Shown here one piece after another: positions 52,939 to 64,000 of a stretch of DNA of 64,000 nt (its first letter is position 1; every line of letters begins with the position of its first letter). The notes under the pieces are model-generated. The model was not told where the DNA came from. It did no database searches and saw only the letters and a program-made list of their open reading frames with translations. The DNA comes from [Phialemoniopsis] sp. UDSM-2020. Its lineage: Eukaryota; Ascomycota; Sordariomycetes; Thyridiales; Thyridiaceae. The stretch is taken from positions 4,030,001-4,094,000 of the forward strand of contig JAEILZ010000004.1 in NCBI GenBank assembly GCA_018873225.1. The letters are read 5' to 3'. Made by a program: the position numbers and the translations under genes.

Positions 52939-54031
52939 ATGTATCCCCATACGCGCCTATATCTTTTTGGACTTGCCTCGCTTCTCATAATGGCGGTCGC
53001 CGCGCGCGGGCCGCCACCGTACACGATCCCTGGTGTCGCCTTTGATCTCACCGCCAACTACGGGTAGGGGCGCAATTTGCTTCTCCATGAACTATTGAGT
53101 GAGCTCACATGGTATCCCTTCGTACAGTACTGCGGCTATCTACTTCTCCAATGGATCCTCCATAAACGTAGCTCAAATTGAGGGAACCCCGGCATACAAG
53201 ACTTTCATGCGTCGTGGTGATGAGATACACCCCCTGATAGGGCAACACGGCAAATATTACTGGCTACGCGATATGGTCTGCTCAAAATTGCAGCCGCTCA
53301 GCTCAAACTTATGCGCCAGAGACCCTGATTTCACCAGTGTCCAGGCTCTCCTGCGGAATTTACAGTCCTCGGTCGTTTCCCACCTGGGAGCCGAGTTTTG
53401 CTACGTTGGCGTCACCATCCCGGACCGTACGTGGCAGTACCAAATCCGCGTTATCGAGCAAGGCATACTGTCTATCGGCCTTCGTCAAACCCATCAGATT
53501 CTGGGCGCCCCTAGATTGGCACTGGTCACGCACATCACAGACGACTACTTGTACTTCGACGAGGCGCGAGCCATCCTGTCAGTCGACTACAGTGCTTCGG
53601 GGCTGAACATGGTCCTCTTTGCAGAGGCTATCGGCCTCGCAGACGTTTTGCGCACGAGCTACCATCCGCATCTCGGCGCAGATCATCGCACGGACGACGG
53701 GCACTTAGAGGCAATCAGGGAGGCCATCTTGGAGATCACAAAGGCTCCGATCGGCAAGGACTATAATTGGGTCCCGTTGACGGACGACATTCGTTTGGTA
53801 TCTCTGCACGGCGACGCGGTACAGGACGGAAAATTCCGCGACACGGTAGGAAGTGTCGTGGGCTTTGATGTGATTGACCAGGCTTTCGATTCAAACCCTG
53901 TCTTTGCTGCTGCGGCGGGCATGGCGCGGGCTTCGTTCGAAGAGATGGATACGTGGAGTTTTGACTTCCAACCGACTTGGGGTTGCTGGTGGCGGTCACA
54001 GATTCACGGTATAGCAAAGGAGGAGTTGTAG
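52939..54031 (+). CDS. signal-peptide protein with Hsp70/actin-like (ASKHA) fold
   Basis: 342 aa in two exons, 52939-53063 and 53128-54031. The N-terminus (MYPHTRLYLFGLASLLIMAVAA) is a signal peptide or anchor. The mature part opens with PGVAFDLTANYGTAAIYFSNG, which lines up with the phosphate-1 hairpin of Hsp70-type ATPases (G-D-G-T..V). Downstream are SVDYSASGLNMVLF (phosphate-2-like) and FAAAAGMARASFE (adenosine-region-like, compare AARGAA). Between them a region with LGAPRLALVTHITDD matches the Hsp70 subdomain linking strand. The substrate-binding half is absent. A secreted or lumenal Hsp70-like domain without a KDEL-type signal is unusual, though similar proteins seem to be spread among plant-associated Sordariomycetes (from memory). 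The ATPase motifs are degenerate, so activity is doubtful. Confidence 0.7.
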
Positions 54032-54125
54032 ATGATATAATGCATGGATGGCTACAGCCTTCACTACAGTCTCTTTTCAATCATTCTATCTAGGATTGCC
54101 CCTCTTTGGTCCCCGGCGTGCTTTT

Positions 54126-56107
54126 TTAATCTGCCTGTGCAAACCCGACGAGTCTCCCTTCCCGCATATCGAGCCGCAGTCGGCGGTCCCCTATCCTCTT
54201 CTTAATCCCGCCGGGCTCATTGGTGCCCAGCCCAGCCACAGGCTTCAATTCACTTCCCAAGTCTGTGTACAGAGACACGAGAGGATCGGCCTTCCAGACC
54301 CGGACGTTCAGCCCGTACGTATGTATGATCTCGTAGATGAGATAGACGATGGACAAGAAGACGAGCGTCGCAGGGAACGCGATCCAGCCCCACGTTATCT
54401 CGATGATGGCCTTGCCCTCGAACGCGGTGCCGCGGTAGCGGGCGTCGCTGACACTCGCCGCCGTGGTCGTGTTCAGACGGATCTCGTTGCTCATGCTGCG
54501 CGCGACGCGCTCGATCCAGGGGTTCACGTCGTCCATGTTCCTATACAGGCCGTCGGCAAAGTCCGACGTCGTGCTCGTGACCCGTAGGCCGCCGTCAGCG
54601 CTGGCGTTGCCGACAAACGTCTTGGGCGCGAACTGGGTCCACGCCAGCATCTGGTAGCGCCCCACGCGGTATTTGTCCTCCGGCGAGACATTCATGTCGG
54701 CGGGGATGTCGGTGAATGTGATGTTGCCGTTGGACGCACCGGGCGAGGAATCCTCGACCTTGCTCCAGGTCTTGAGTACCGTGTCCTGCAGCTGGCCCAG
54801 CTCGACGCTGACATTGTGTGCCTGCATGCAGTACCACAACGCGCACTCTGTGGCTCTGGAGCTATCCATTCCCGAGGTCAGACTCTTGCTCTCCGAGAGT
54901 CCGAGAGCGGCAAAGTTGGCGATCATATGCGGCGAGTCTGCTTTGACGTTCTGGTCGGCCAAGGTCTCGAAGATACGGCCCGATCCGGCGCCCATTCTGA
55001 AGACCTGCATGAAATCCAAATTGTCCGCGGAGCAGTAGACACTCCTTATTTCCAGTTTGCCCACAGACACATGGCAGAGAGACGACGATGACGACTTGTT
55101 ATAGACGATCTGGTCTGTGAGGTCCATGCAGGCCCCGCATACTCCGACAGTGGGGACGATCGGCCAGGTGCAGTTTCCAGTCGGGCAGGTCGCTGGGGGA
55201 TGGCCGATACTGTTGGCCATGAAGCCTTCGTATACGGCGAGCCGACTCGCGGCAGACAGCCTCCCTGTTCTGAAAGTTAGCCAACAACTACAGCAAGGTA
55301 CAGTAGCGGGATAGACTTGGTCGTACATCCACTGCTGTAGCCGACGGCGGTATTAACATATGTGCTGCTCGGGACGTTGCCTATCGGACTGTTTGGCCCT
55401 CCCGCTACGAGGTCAATCCTCAGGGAGATGAGTTGCTGCAAGAAAGTGTCGAAGCCCAGAGACAGGACCGTGATCAACGCTCCGAGATAGGCGATATGTC
55501 TAGTTGCAAGCGTCAGCTCTTCAACCATCCGTGCAATTCGCGGCTGGGACGCATCGACTCACAAGGGCCAAAGCTTGATAAATAACTTGAGACTGCCCCA
55601 TGTGCCTCGAGAAGCATCGTCGAGCGTCGCAAAGTCTGCGAGCTTCCTCCCTGACCGGGACATCCGATTCCACTTGGCCTGGCTGATGGCAGAGGCGACC
55701 GACGTCATGAATGCGCCCTTGCATATGGTCGTGAGGATGGCCATGAGACCGTTGATGGTGAGCACGTCGCTCGGCCACGAGTCCTGCGGCTTGCCGTCGT
55801 AAGCGCTCAAGACGCCTGCGATGGCCGCCAGAGTGGCCGCTCCCAGGAGCGCGGCGAGTATGTCCCACATCCACCATCGCAAATACGGGACCTGTGCCTG
55901 TGATACGTGGGCGCTGATGTACTCGCCATCATGGCCCACAGGCTCGGTCGCTCCGAGGTTGTCGTCCCAGGTTGGCACCGGCATCGCCAGCGGCGAGAAG
56001 ACTGTGGGTGATTTTTCATTGAACGTTGATTTTTCGTTAAACGTAGGCGCATCCCGTATTTGGTACGTAAAGATCGGGTCATCCTGGGTAGCCTGACGGT
56101 GATACAT
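54126..56107 (-). CDS. multi-pass membrane protein, DUF3176 type
   Basis: About 623 aa in three exons, 55563-56107, 55317-55499 and 54126-55269. The second intron has an atypical GTCTAT donor but a good GGCTAAC branch site and restores phase. The start at 56107 (MYHRQATQDDP) is the first ATG; the frame upstream opens only with TTG. Family features: LRWWMWDILAALLGAATLAAI (TM1), LTINGLMAILTTICKGAFM (TM2), SQAKWNRMSRSGRKLADFAT, IAYLGALITVLSLGFDTFLQQL (TM3), a long N-glycosylated outer loop with paired Cys (TCPTGNCTWP), and ITWGWIAFPATLVFLSIVYL (TM4). The function of the family is unknown. A six-residue direct repeat (TFNEKS twice) lies in the N-terminal tail. Confidence 0.85.
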
Positions 56108-57452
56108 GGCGACTGCAAGTTGGCCCAGAGGTCCCTGGGCTCCGGACTTCAACTTTTTGACGTGGGACACACGATGGTGAAGATCAAAGGATCGCAAAGT
56201 TCGACCACGCGAGGAGCGCGATGAACCGCAATTAAGGTGGCGCTCCTGTCAGCATGGGATACCCACAGGCAAGGGTCGAGCCGAGCAAAACAAGACAGAA
56301 ATGCATGACGGGCCCCACGCAAGCACTGCACTGCACGCAAACCTGGTCTGCGTGGCTGGCGTACATACATAATGTTCCTTATTTAAGATTGACGTCCAGC
56401 CCTAGCGCAGCGTAGGGCCAAGATGGCCGTCTGACATGCAGCGAGCTGAGCCGTTTCTGGCACAGACGAAACCCGAGTCTAACGCCATCTTGGTGGGCCA
56501 AGTGATCCTTTTGCCCCTTTAAATTGTGGCAACACCGCTCAGCAGCGGGTCGACAGCCAATGCCCGCTGCCCAGCCCCCCCTGCCAGCACAGGGGACCGG
56601 CTTGGCATTGCGCAACAAGCGCTCGCTTGCCCATGTCGGCTTGGGGGCCGAAAATCTCACTGCCTCATCGTGCTCCTGCCTCGTTCTCGAGCACTTTCTA
56701 CCCCAGGGCAAACTGATTAATGCTTGGATGATACGCGTTAGTTGAAGCTACTGGTACAAAGCCCATGGAACCACGTTTGTTGATCCACCAAATAGGGTAT
56801 TGATCGTCAGGGCGGGCAGGCTTGTTCAGGATCATCATAGCCTCTATCAAAGTTGATGCTGTCTTGACAGTCCATTGTATGTACATACAGTGCCAAAACT
56901 CGAGCGGTTGATCCCCCATCATCGTCAAGCGTCATAGTCACGTCGATTGCCTGTTGAGGAGACATGGTACGTGGATCGAAATATTTATTTGCTCGAATAA
57001 GTATTTGCAGAAAGAATCCAGCCCGTGATCAGGACTACCTTGCCACCTAGCTTTGTATAGGTTGACAGCGTGGATCCAACCCATCACAGCAGGATTCCCC
57101 ATTGCACATCACCCCGCGGGGTTGCTTCGGGGCCGAAGTAGGAGCAATTCCCTACTGATGAACTTCGATCTCGCCATGGTCTTCAGATTTATGGGGACAT
57201 TCGGCAGGTAAACCAATCTGGAAGGGTTGCATTTCCGTGCGGCCGGCCCTCTTTCGGGATCTTGCCGGGTTCGTCAGCAATGCCAAGACCGGTCCGGCAG
57301 CCCGGACCGGCTTGAAGCACATACGTCACGACCTGTCCCAGGCCTCAATCCTTACTTATTCTCCATATCCAAATGTCCACAGATTACTACGCACACAGAG
57401 ACCCTCATCCTTTGAGCTTCACATTAGTTGCCACTTTGCTCGACTCAGCGCA
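56108..57452. other. divergent intergenic region
   Basis: 1.35 kb, no gene recognised. It contains a GC-rich inverted repeat at 57289-57310 close to the downstream regulator, listed separately. Confidence 0.4.
57289..57310. promoter_or_regulatory. perfect 9-bp inverted repeat with CGG/CCG half-sites
   Basis: CCGGTCCGG (57289-57297), 4-nt spacer, CCGGACCGG (57302-57310), 143 bp before the regulator ATG. Several CCG/CGG triplets in this symmetry could bind a zinc-cluster dimer, perhaps the encoded protein itself. It could also form a hairpin in a 5' UTR. Confidence 0.35.
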
Positions 57453-60104
57453 ATGACGCCGCCCAACTCGACCGTCCAGCCTCGACGAAGCAGAGCTAGA
57501 ATCGCTTGCTTGAACTGCAGAGCGCGCAAGGTCCGTTGCGATGTTGCGTACCAAGACGGTGTCTGCACGAACTGTGCTTTAGATGCTCTGGACTGTCAGG
57601 TCCGACCTCGGGCGAACCGGAGAAAGTATGTAAAGCAGTGACATATGACTTCTGTCAGTAGTTGACATTGTCCCAGTAGTAGATTCAGTAGGGCTTCCAG
57701 CATAGGTCCTTTCGACGAGCCTTCCCTGCCCCGAGATCCCTGGGAAAGCCACAGAAGCAACGTCGGTCCATCAGGACACCTTGTGCCCAAGATAACGGAG
57801 GACGGTGAGCCGCCTCCAGTGCCAAAGATTGGATCCGCTCCAGGTGATTTTCTAGGCAAGCTAGACGACACCTTTATCAACGACCTAACGCACTTGTTTC
57901 ACGGGAGCCCGGATACCGACCCCTCCCGTGGGATGTCATCATCAAGGTTACTGGAGAAGTCTTTCGATACTGCCGACTCAACAGCAACATTCAATGACAC
58001 TCTGTCGACGTACTCGTCACACCCCGAGAATCGCCCCGCTGATGTTCACTACGGATACTACACGTTCTTGAAAATGGAGAATCTCTCACGGTTACCCATA
58101 GAGGACGTGAAGGTGCTTGAGACGCAGGGTTGCCTCCGAGTTCCTGCCCGTGCAATCCTTGACGAGTTCGTCGGCCGATACTTTCTCTATGTCCATCCAT
58201 TCTTACCCATGATCCATGAAGGGGCGTTCTGGAGAATGTACAACGACCCTGATTCGAGCGATCTATACGGCCAGGGCATGTCCCTTCTTCTCATGCAGGC
58301 TATGATGTTTGCCTCGTGTAATGTGGGTGACCTCCTGATATGGCTGTGGCAGCCAGTTCCTAACTTCTTCGATAGTTTGTACCTCTCAAGACGCTCCGAT
58401 CATTCGGCTTCTCGTCGATTCGCGCGGCTCGAGCCGCTCTGTATCGTCGGGCCAAGTTCCTATACGACCTGGATGCCGAGGTTTCACCTTATACACTTGC
58501 ACAAGCTGCACTGCTCTTGTCTTTCTGGGTTCCCTCGGCGAGTGTTGAAGGCCACAGGCCTATGACAACCTGGCTCCTCACGGCGGTCCAACACGCTCGC
58601 GACGCAGGAGCACATATGTACGAAAGTACCGAGTCAAATCATCAAGTGCACGACAATACATTGTCTCCATCAGTGTCTCCCAACCTTCTCAAAAGACTGT
58701 GGTGGTCATGTGTCATCCGTGATCGCATGACTTCCCTCGCACTACGGAAAGAAATGTACATCACAAGGGCCAATGCTGACATCGACTCGACATCCTGCTT
58801 GAGATACGCAGATCTCTCGGAAGAGGTTTACAGTTCTTCTGTCTGTACACCCGGAACGAAAAGATTATTGATACGGCTGACCATCAGGTTCATTAAATTC
58901 TGCGTGATTCTCACGGATCTGCTCGAAATTAGTCCCCACTGGGATGGTGCCAATGCCCGAGAAAAGTTTCTCAGCATTGACAGTTGCGAAAAGCACATGC
59001 GGGCTAAGGCTGAACTCCACGCCTGGGAAAGAGAAACAAGCTCACAATTTCCCTGCCTGCAACCCTGCAAATCTACGCAACCCAGCACAGACCAAGAAGA
59101 TCTCATACTTCTTTATCGGGAAACAATGTCTCTTTGCTATTAGTGAGTCTCTTTCCCGTGACGAATCTCACCCTACTCATAGTAACTGTTCATCTCAGTG
59201 CTGGCCTTGCATCGCTCTCGCAGCTGCAGCTGTTACGATTGGCCATTGCAAGGTCGGACGTAAAGACGCGTCTCCACATCAAGACTTCTACTATGATGGA
59301 CGAGTTTCATGAGCTCAATGCCGCCCTAACGCACTTTGCGGACAGTATGCAGTCATTATTACAGCTGGGTTTGGCTCGGTGGCTCCCAATCAGCGCGTAA
59401 GATTTGACATTCCTTTTGTCTTTTCATGGGCTTCACTGGCTGACACTGTCAATAGAGCAGCATTCACTGTTCTGCCACTTCTGATGCACTTCCCTAGCCC
59501 TGTTCATCCCCCAGACGACCCTGACATCACAGGCAAGCCTTTACGGCAACAGCGATTCGAGGCCCTTGTCGAAGCGATGAGGATATTCCAAGACCAATAT
59601 AATGGAACTGAATGGTTCAGCTCCATCGTAAGCCAAGTGATCGGACTTGTCCAACTGAAAGGCTTCGACCAGAAATCCGTGGACGTGAGCTCTTCGAAGC
59701 CCAGGGCCGCTGAAGTACGATGGTCGACGTCTTACCTGGCCTTGCTTTTAGCGATGGACATATGCTTGAGTGAAGCACGATACCCCGTCGATCAAGACAT
59801 TCCTGCGTCGTTCGAAACCATCTTACGCCCAGAGTCTGAAGAATCACACCTACATCAGGAGCGTTGCACCAGCATCGACCAATCAGATGATGAGGGAACA
59901 GATATGGACCCTCAACAGGACGAAAGCATGATGGTCCAAACAGCAACGAGCGACAACAGTATCCCAAATATTTCATGCCCAGGATCTACCCCGCTTCCCG
60001 ACGTCGATTTCGCGGCCTTCACAACAATGCCCGCGGACATGGATATAAGCGACATTGGCAATGAATTGTTCCCTTGGGAGTTGAACGCTTTCACTGGGAA
60101 GTGA
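57453..60104 (+). CDS. Zn2Cys6 transcription factor, CTF1/FarA-like
   Basis: 810 aa in five exons: 57453-57625, 57677-58322, 58376-59142, 59199-59396 and 59456-60104, all phase-consistent. The cluster is at residues 19-48, C-X2-C-X6-C-X8-C-X2-C-X6-C (ACLNCRARKVRC). The middle region has the CTF1/FarA-type pattern: FVGRYFLYVHPFLPMIHEGAFW, then QAMMFASCN joined to FVPLKTLRSFGFSSIRAARA, and YRRAKFLYDLDAEVSPYTLA. Members of this group (cutinase factor CTF1, FarA/FarB) switch on lipid and cutin degradation. The following acyl-CoA synthetase and enoyl-CoA hydratase fit such a role. In exon 4 the expected family string VLALHRS appears in another frame than the spliced one, so the join near 59.2 kb is the weakest part of the model. 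Confidence 0.85.
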
Positions 60105-60473
60105 CCTTTAGCGTTATGCAGGAGGTATGTGCTGCAGGCGAGACCGGCACAAGTCTCTAGGGCTTGCCTTAAGGGGCCAAGTTCCATGATACAAGATAGC
60201 TAGGACTTTTCAACATGGGACGTTGCTGAAGTTCGCCATCGAAATTGTGCGAAGAAGTGAATCTATACTTCTTAATCTGTGCTGTCAGGATGGAAGCCAC
60301 CTCTCACGCTTCTGCCGAAGTCATTCCGTTCAAAATCACTTGCACAACTCCTTGAAGCAGTTCAATTGACTAAGGGCTCGTTCAAGTCTGCCAAGGGCTT
60401 CCCGTTTTCTTTGAAAGAATGAAAGAAACAGAAACTCTCCATAAAATAGTTGTCACTATTTCTCAGGCGATAT
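60105..60473. other. intergenic, convergent 3' ends
   Basis: 369 bp between the regulator and the acyl-CoA synthetase. Nothing recognised. Confidence 0.4.
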
Positions 60474-62606
60474 TCACAACTTAACGCCCCGATTGAAACC
60501 TTCAACCTCCCATTGACGTAACTTAGCTCTCTGCACCTTGCCAGTCGTTGTCTTTGGAAAGAAGCCCTCCTCGACAAACTGTATCTTCCTGGGATACTTG
60601 TAGGGTGCAGCCTCTTTCTTGCAGTGGTCCTGAAGTTCTTTCGCCAGCTTTTCAGGATCTTGCCGCTTCCCGGCCTCGGTAAGGATGATGAAAGCCTTGA
60701 CTACATCTCCTCGCGACTTGTCCGGTGAGGCAATAACCGCGCTTTGTAGGACGGCGGGATGATCCTGCAGGGTCGATTCCACTTCGGTGGGGCCTATGCG
60801 AGAGCATGCAAGTTAGATCTTGCATCATTCCTGTGAGAGACGAAAGACATACCGATTCTATACCCAGCCGAGTTGATCACGTCATCTGCGCGGCCAACAA
60901 ACCAGAAATAGCCATCCTTGTCTCGGTAAGCTCGGTCGCCAGTGAGGTACCACTGTCGAGGCGCCAGCGCATCCTTAACCGGTGCCTGCTCTTCGCGCAA
61001 TTTGAGCACCTTTGACCCATCCTTTTGGAGATATCCATCGAAGATACCATCGAGCCTCTTTCCTTCCGAGTGCATTGATACGGCAATGTCACCCTCGACT
61101 CCCGGCGGGCACTCATGTCCGGCCTCGTCGATCACAGCAAGATCAATTTCGGGACTCGGTAAGCCCATTGATCCCGGCTTGACCGCATTCCCTGGAAAAT
61201 TTCCGCAAAGCAGGATGGTCTCTGTCTGCCCATAACCTGTGATTCACTTTTTAACTTCTGCATCTCCAGCAAAGGCGACCGAGTCGGGAAGAGCTTACCA
61301 TCTTTGATTTCGATTCCCGATAACTCCTTCCAGGAGTTGATTGCGTCCTTTTCAAGAGCCTCTCCCACAGAGACGCAGTGTTCCAAAGCCCGCAACGGAT
61401 TCTTTTGCAAGAACTCCCGAGTGTCGGCCAGGACCATCTGCCGGAAAGCGGTCGGTGGGGCGCAAAGAGTCGTGATAGGGTATCGATGTAGTGTTTCCGC
61501 GATGCGCCGCGCTGAGAATGCTCCTTTCATCCGACGTACGTAGAGCGCAGCGCCATTCATCCATGCTGCAAACCAAGCCCTGTTCGTTAACATGTTCGTT
61601 AGCTAGAATGTACTATTTCTATTACCGGCACCGAGTATTTGTCATGTGATGATTCAGACTTGCCATGCTGCCTTTGCCCAGCCTGGATGAATCGTCAGTG
61701 TCACTGCATTTTGACAGACAATGAGAGTTGTGGGATAGGAACCATTCGGCCACATACCTTGCTCCGCTAGGGACCAGTACACCTTCCCTCGCTCTAAGAG
61801 CAGCCACTGTTTCCCGGGAAGTATGTTTCCTACAGGCCAAAGTCAATACACCCCGAATCTAGTCGTGAACCGGATAAGCATCAGACCTTTGGGATAAAGA
61901 TGATTGTGCACCACCATTTTAGGTAGGCCGGTGGTTCCAGATGTGAAGAAGATCAATGCCGGGTCAGAGCCTAAAGTGCGTGGCCCCGAATACTTGGTAT
62001 CAAGCGGATATTTGTTCATCATATCGCTGTATTGGTCGATCCCAGGCACAGGTGCACCATCTGCCTGCACAACTAGCTTGACATCTGGGCAGTTCTTTCT
62101 GATCTTCATGAAGACCTGGACGGTCTCAGCATCTCCCACGAAGACCGTAGCCTTCGAGGCAATTGCGCGGTAGTGCATATCCTTCGGTGTAGCAAGTGTC
62201 GAGCATGGCGAAACAACGATTCCTGCTCGAAGAGCCCCGGTCGCGATCTCCCACCTGGATGATATATAGGTATAGGTATTAGCTTTCGCCCTCTCGCTCT
62301 CTGCCTCCTCGCTCAGCAAGCGCAAACCGGAAAGGAACAATTATCTCACCAAGCAGGCACTCTGGCCAAGGAGATCATCAAGACACCGCCTTTGACGATT
62401 CGAAGGTCGCTCATAAGAGTAGCAAAAACATGTGACTTTCTGGAGAAATGATCGTAGGTCAGGTCAAGCAATTCCGAGTCGGTCTCGTCGCTCCAAAGCA
62501 TGGCCCTCAGCTGAGGCGAAGCCGCTGCATTCTTGTCGACGACGTCCACTGCAAAGTTGAATTCGTTGGCTTGCGGCAGCGACTGAGAAGTTTCGTTGAA
62601 GCGCAT
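60474..62606 (-). CDS. acyl-CoA synthetase, medium-chain (ACSM) type
   Basis: 575 aa in seven exons: 62350-62606, 61887-62254, 61758-61829, 61660-61682, 61299-61602, 60853-61236 and 60474-60793. The enzyme activates a carboxylic acid to its CoA thioester via an acyl-AMP. Motifs: FFTSGTTGLPK (AMP P-loop), KVYWSLAEQGWAKAAW (assembled from three small exons), TTLCAPPTAFRQMV, YGQTET, WYLTGDRAYRDKDGYFWFVG and RADDVINSAGYRI, and the C-terminal catalytic Lys in KTTTGKVQR. The 23-nt exon 4 is easily missed by gene finders. Exon 5 begins with eight residues (LTNMLTNR) not usual in the family, so that acceptor may be misplaced. The C-terminus GVKL is not a clear PTS1, and there is no obvious mitochondrial leader. 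It lies upstream of no other gene on its strand within 400 bp. Confidence 0.88.
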
Positions 62607-63039
62607 CGTGGCATAAGATATCGTGATGGGCAGACTGTTCTGTAACGTGTGCACTAGTGAGTCTAGTAATCCGCCTCCATGAGTAGGTAACACACACGAG
62701 AATGGGACTTAAGGGGTCGAGACGTGTCTTTTGGGTGTGGCTGCCGGTAGTCGGCAAGGCACATGCCGCGCGGTGCGGCTCCGGTCCGGGAAGCCGAAGC
62801 CATGGCATTTGAGCGAAGAATGTACCGAGGGTCAGCGTTGAACACAGCCTTAAAGTGGCAGAACTCGACCTCCATTAAATCAGATCACTTCTACGTTAGG
62901 ACACATCGTCTATATGGTCGAGTCGGTTACGGAAACTTGCACTTATGGCTACTCGTATTACACAGCGGGAAGAGAAAATTAAGAGCTATGCGGTATTATA
63001 TCTGGAAACACTGTCGTGGCCACCAAGCAGCTCTATCTA
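62607..63039. other. intergenic
   Basis: 433 bp between two same-strand genes of fatty-acyl metabolism; the promoter of the synthetase should lie here. Nothing specific was seen. Confidence 0.4.
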
Positions 63040-63827
63040 TCAAATGTTACCCTGGCGTCTTTGTCTTTGGCTTTGCTCTGACTTGAAGGCTTTCACAGCC
63101 TCCTCATACTCCGCAAAACCATACCGCTCATTGTATATCAGGGAACACTCCACATCGTTGGCCTCTAGCAGTTGCTTCTGAACATGGCCTTTCATCAACC
63201 CTTTGGTAGAACGGAGAGCCCCAGGTGGCGATACAGCAAGGCTCTTAGCTATCTCTAAGGTCTTGGGAAGAAGCTCCTCCGCTGAAAAGATCTTGTTCAC
63301 CAGCCCAGGCTGTCTCGCGTCTTCTGCCGTGATGCGCTCTCCTGTAAGGAAGAGAGCGGCCGCCCTCTGATGACCCATGAGCCTAGGGAACGAGAAGCTG
63401 GAAGCCGCTTCAGGAGCCATTCCCACCTTGACAAAAGGAGTGAAGAAATATGCGTCGGGGACAGCGAGACAAGATCAAAGAGGGCGAGTATAGTTACACC
63501 ATACCCAACTGCAGGTCCATTCACAGCAGCGATCAGTATCTTATCTGACAGGATAAGTCTCTGATTCAGCTTGTGGAAGTCCGAGCCATGAGCAAATGAC
63601 ATTCCTTCACCATCCAGAAGATCTAGGCCGGTGTTGAAGAACTTCCCCGTCGCCGACAGGACTACCACTTGAACTTTGGGCTGCTTTTCCACCCATTCCA
63701 TAGCCGAGAGGGTTTCCGAAAGCATTTGCGGATGTAAAGAATTCGCCGAGTGTGGGCGATTGAACTGGATTAGGACGACGCGGCCAGCTTCCAAGGACTG
63801 CACTAAAATGGTATTGTACGGCGGCAT
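63040..63827 (-). pseudogene. enoyl-CoA hydratase/isomerase with a one-base frameshift
   Basis: The start MPPYNTILVQSLEAGRV at 63827 is followed by the crotonase fold: IQFNRPHSANSLHPQML, ATGKFFNTGLDL (oxyanion-hole region) and ILIAAVNGPAVGYGVTILAL (second oxyanion-hole glycine). After LFDLV the matching sequence moves to another frame: VPDAYFFTPFVKVGMAPEAA, then LTGERITAEDARQPGLVNKI to the stop at 63040. The shift lies within about 10 bp near 63466-63475 and equals one missing base; no intron fits there. Without it the protein would be about 262 aa, normal for delta3,delta2-enoyl-CoA isomerase (Eci). It could be a true null allele or a sequencing error. No C-terminal SKL-type signal is present. 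Confidence 0.75.
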
Positions 63828-64000
63828 GTCTGACGTTCTTGAGAGTTTGGAGCGGATTTGAGCGAGGAGGATTGTAGACGATAACGCGACTCGAATTGGG
63901 TCGTAGAAGCGCAGCATAAGTTAGGTGTTGGGGGCAGTCAGATGGACAATATGAACAAAACTGGCTTGTGCCAACTCATACATCTTCGAATGCAAATCTT
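63828..64000. other. upstream flank of the hydratase gene
   Basis: 173 bp to the window end. No feature was seen. Confidence 0.4.

Noticed and set aside
1..64000. Search for PKS, NRPS or terpene synthase genes, CRISPR arrays, rRNA, telomere repeats and terminal inverted repeats of transposons
   Set aside because: None was recognised by eye on either strand; a short or very divergent transposon remnant in 18.5-31 kb cannot be excluded.

Overview
The window is nuclear DNA of a filamentous ascomycete (Pezizomycotina, most likely a Sordariomycete). The basis is its gene structure: introns of about 50-90 nt with GT-AG (twice apparently GC-AG) ends and CTAAC/CTGAC branch points, three Zn2Cys6 regulators, a HET-domain gene, a DUF3176-type membrane protein, fungal MFS, P450 and FAD-monooxygenase families, and monocistronic genes on both strands. 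Exon joins given below were worked out by hand from reading-frame phase and are not backed by transcripts. Family names come from recognised motifs, not from a database search.

Layout. 0-12.3 kb: the start of an MFS transporter; an N,N-dimethylformamidase-like hydrolase convergent with a P450; a small protein made of two copies of one domain; and a Zn2Cys6 regulator divergent from a peroxisomal (SKL-ending) amadoriase/sarcosine-oxidase-type FAD oxidase. 12.9-18.5 kb: a protein-kinase-like gene that seems to have lost its catalytic residues, divergent from thymidylate synthase, then a HET-domain gene. 18.5-31 kb: about 12.5 kb with no gene I can call intact. It holds broken and duplicated fragments: pieces of a Csx1/Nam8-type RRM protein, a cytosine-methyltransferase-like tail followed by a repeated module, an in-frame 165-bp tandem repeat, a 29-bp tandem repeat, and many TA microsatellites.

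31-40 kb: a large unknown protein with five CxxC modules, a secreted cytochrome (AA8-like) protein convergent with a membrane-anchored beta-propeller lectin-like protein, and an extended SDR reductase. 40.7-51.7 kb: a catabolic-looking set of two flavin monooxygenases, an alpha/beta hydrolase, a regulator with two tandem Zn2Cys6 clusters, an allantoate-permease-type MFS transporter and an aldo-keto reductase. Two divergent promoters make co-regulation likely. 52.9-56.1 kb: a signal-peptide protein with an Hsp70/actin-like fold and a multi-pass DUF3176 protein. 57.4-63.8 kb: a CTF1/FarA-like regulator, a medium-chain-type acyl-CoA synthetase and an enoyl-CoA hydratase/isomerase that carries an apparent one-base frameshift, which suggests a fatty-acyl degradation locus.

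Three blocks therefore look like small regulator-plus-enzyme modules. No polyketide synthase, non-ribosomal peptide synthetase, complete transposon, CRISPR array or rRNA was seen. The least ordinary features are the fragment block at 18.5-31 kb, the double zinc-cluster regulator, the secreted ASKHA-fold protein and the five-module CxxC protein.
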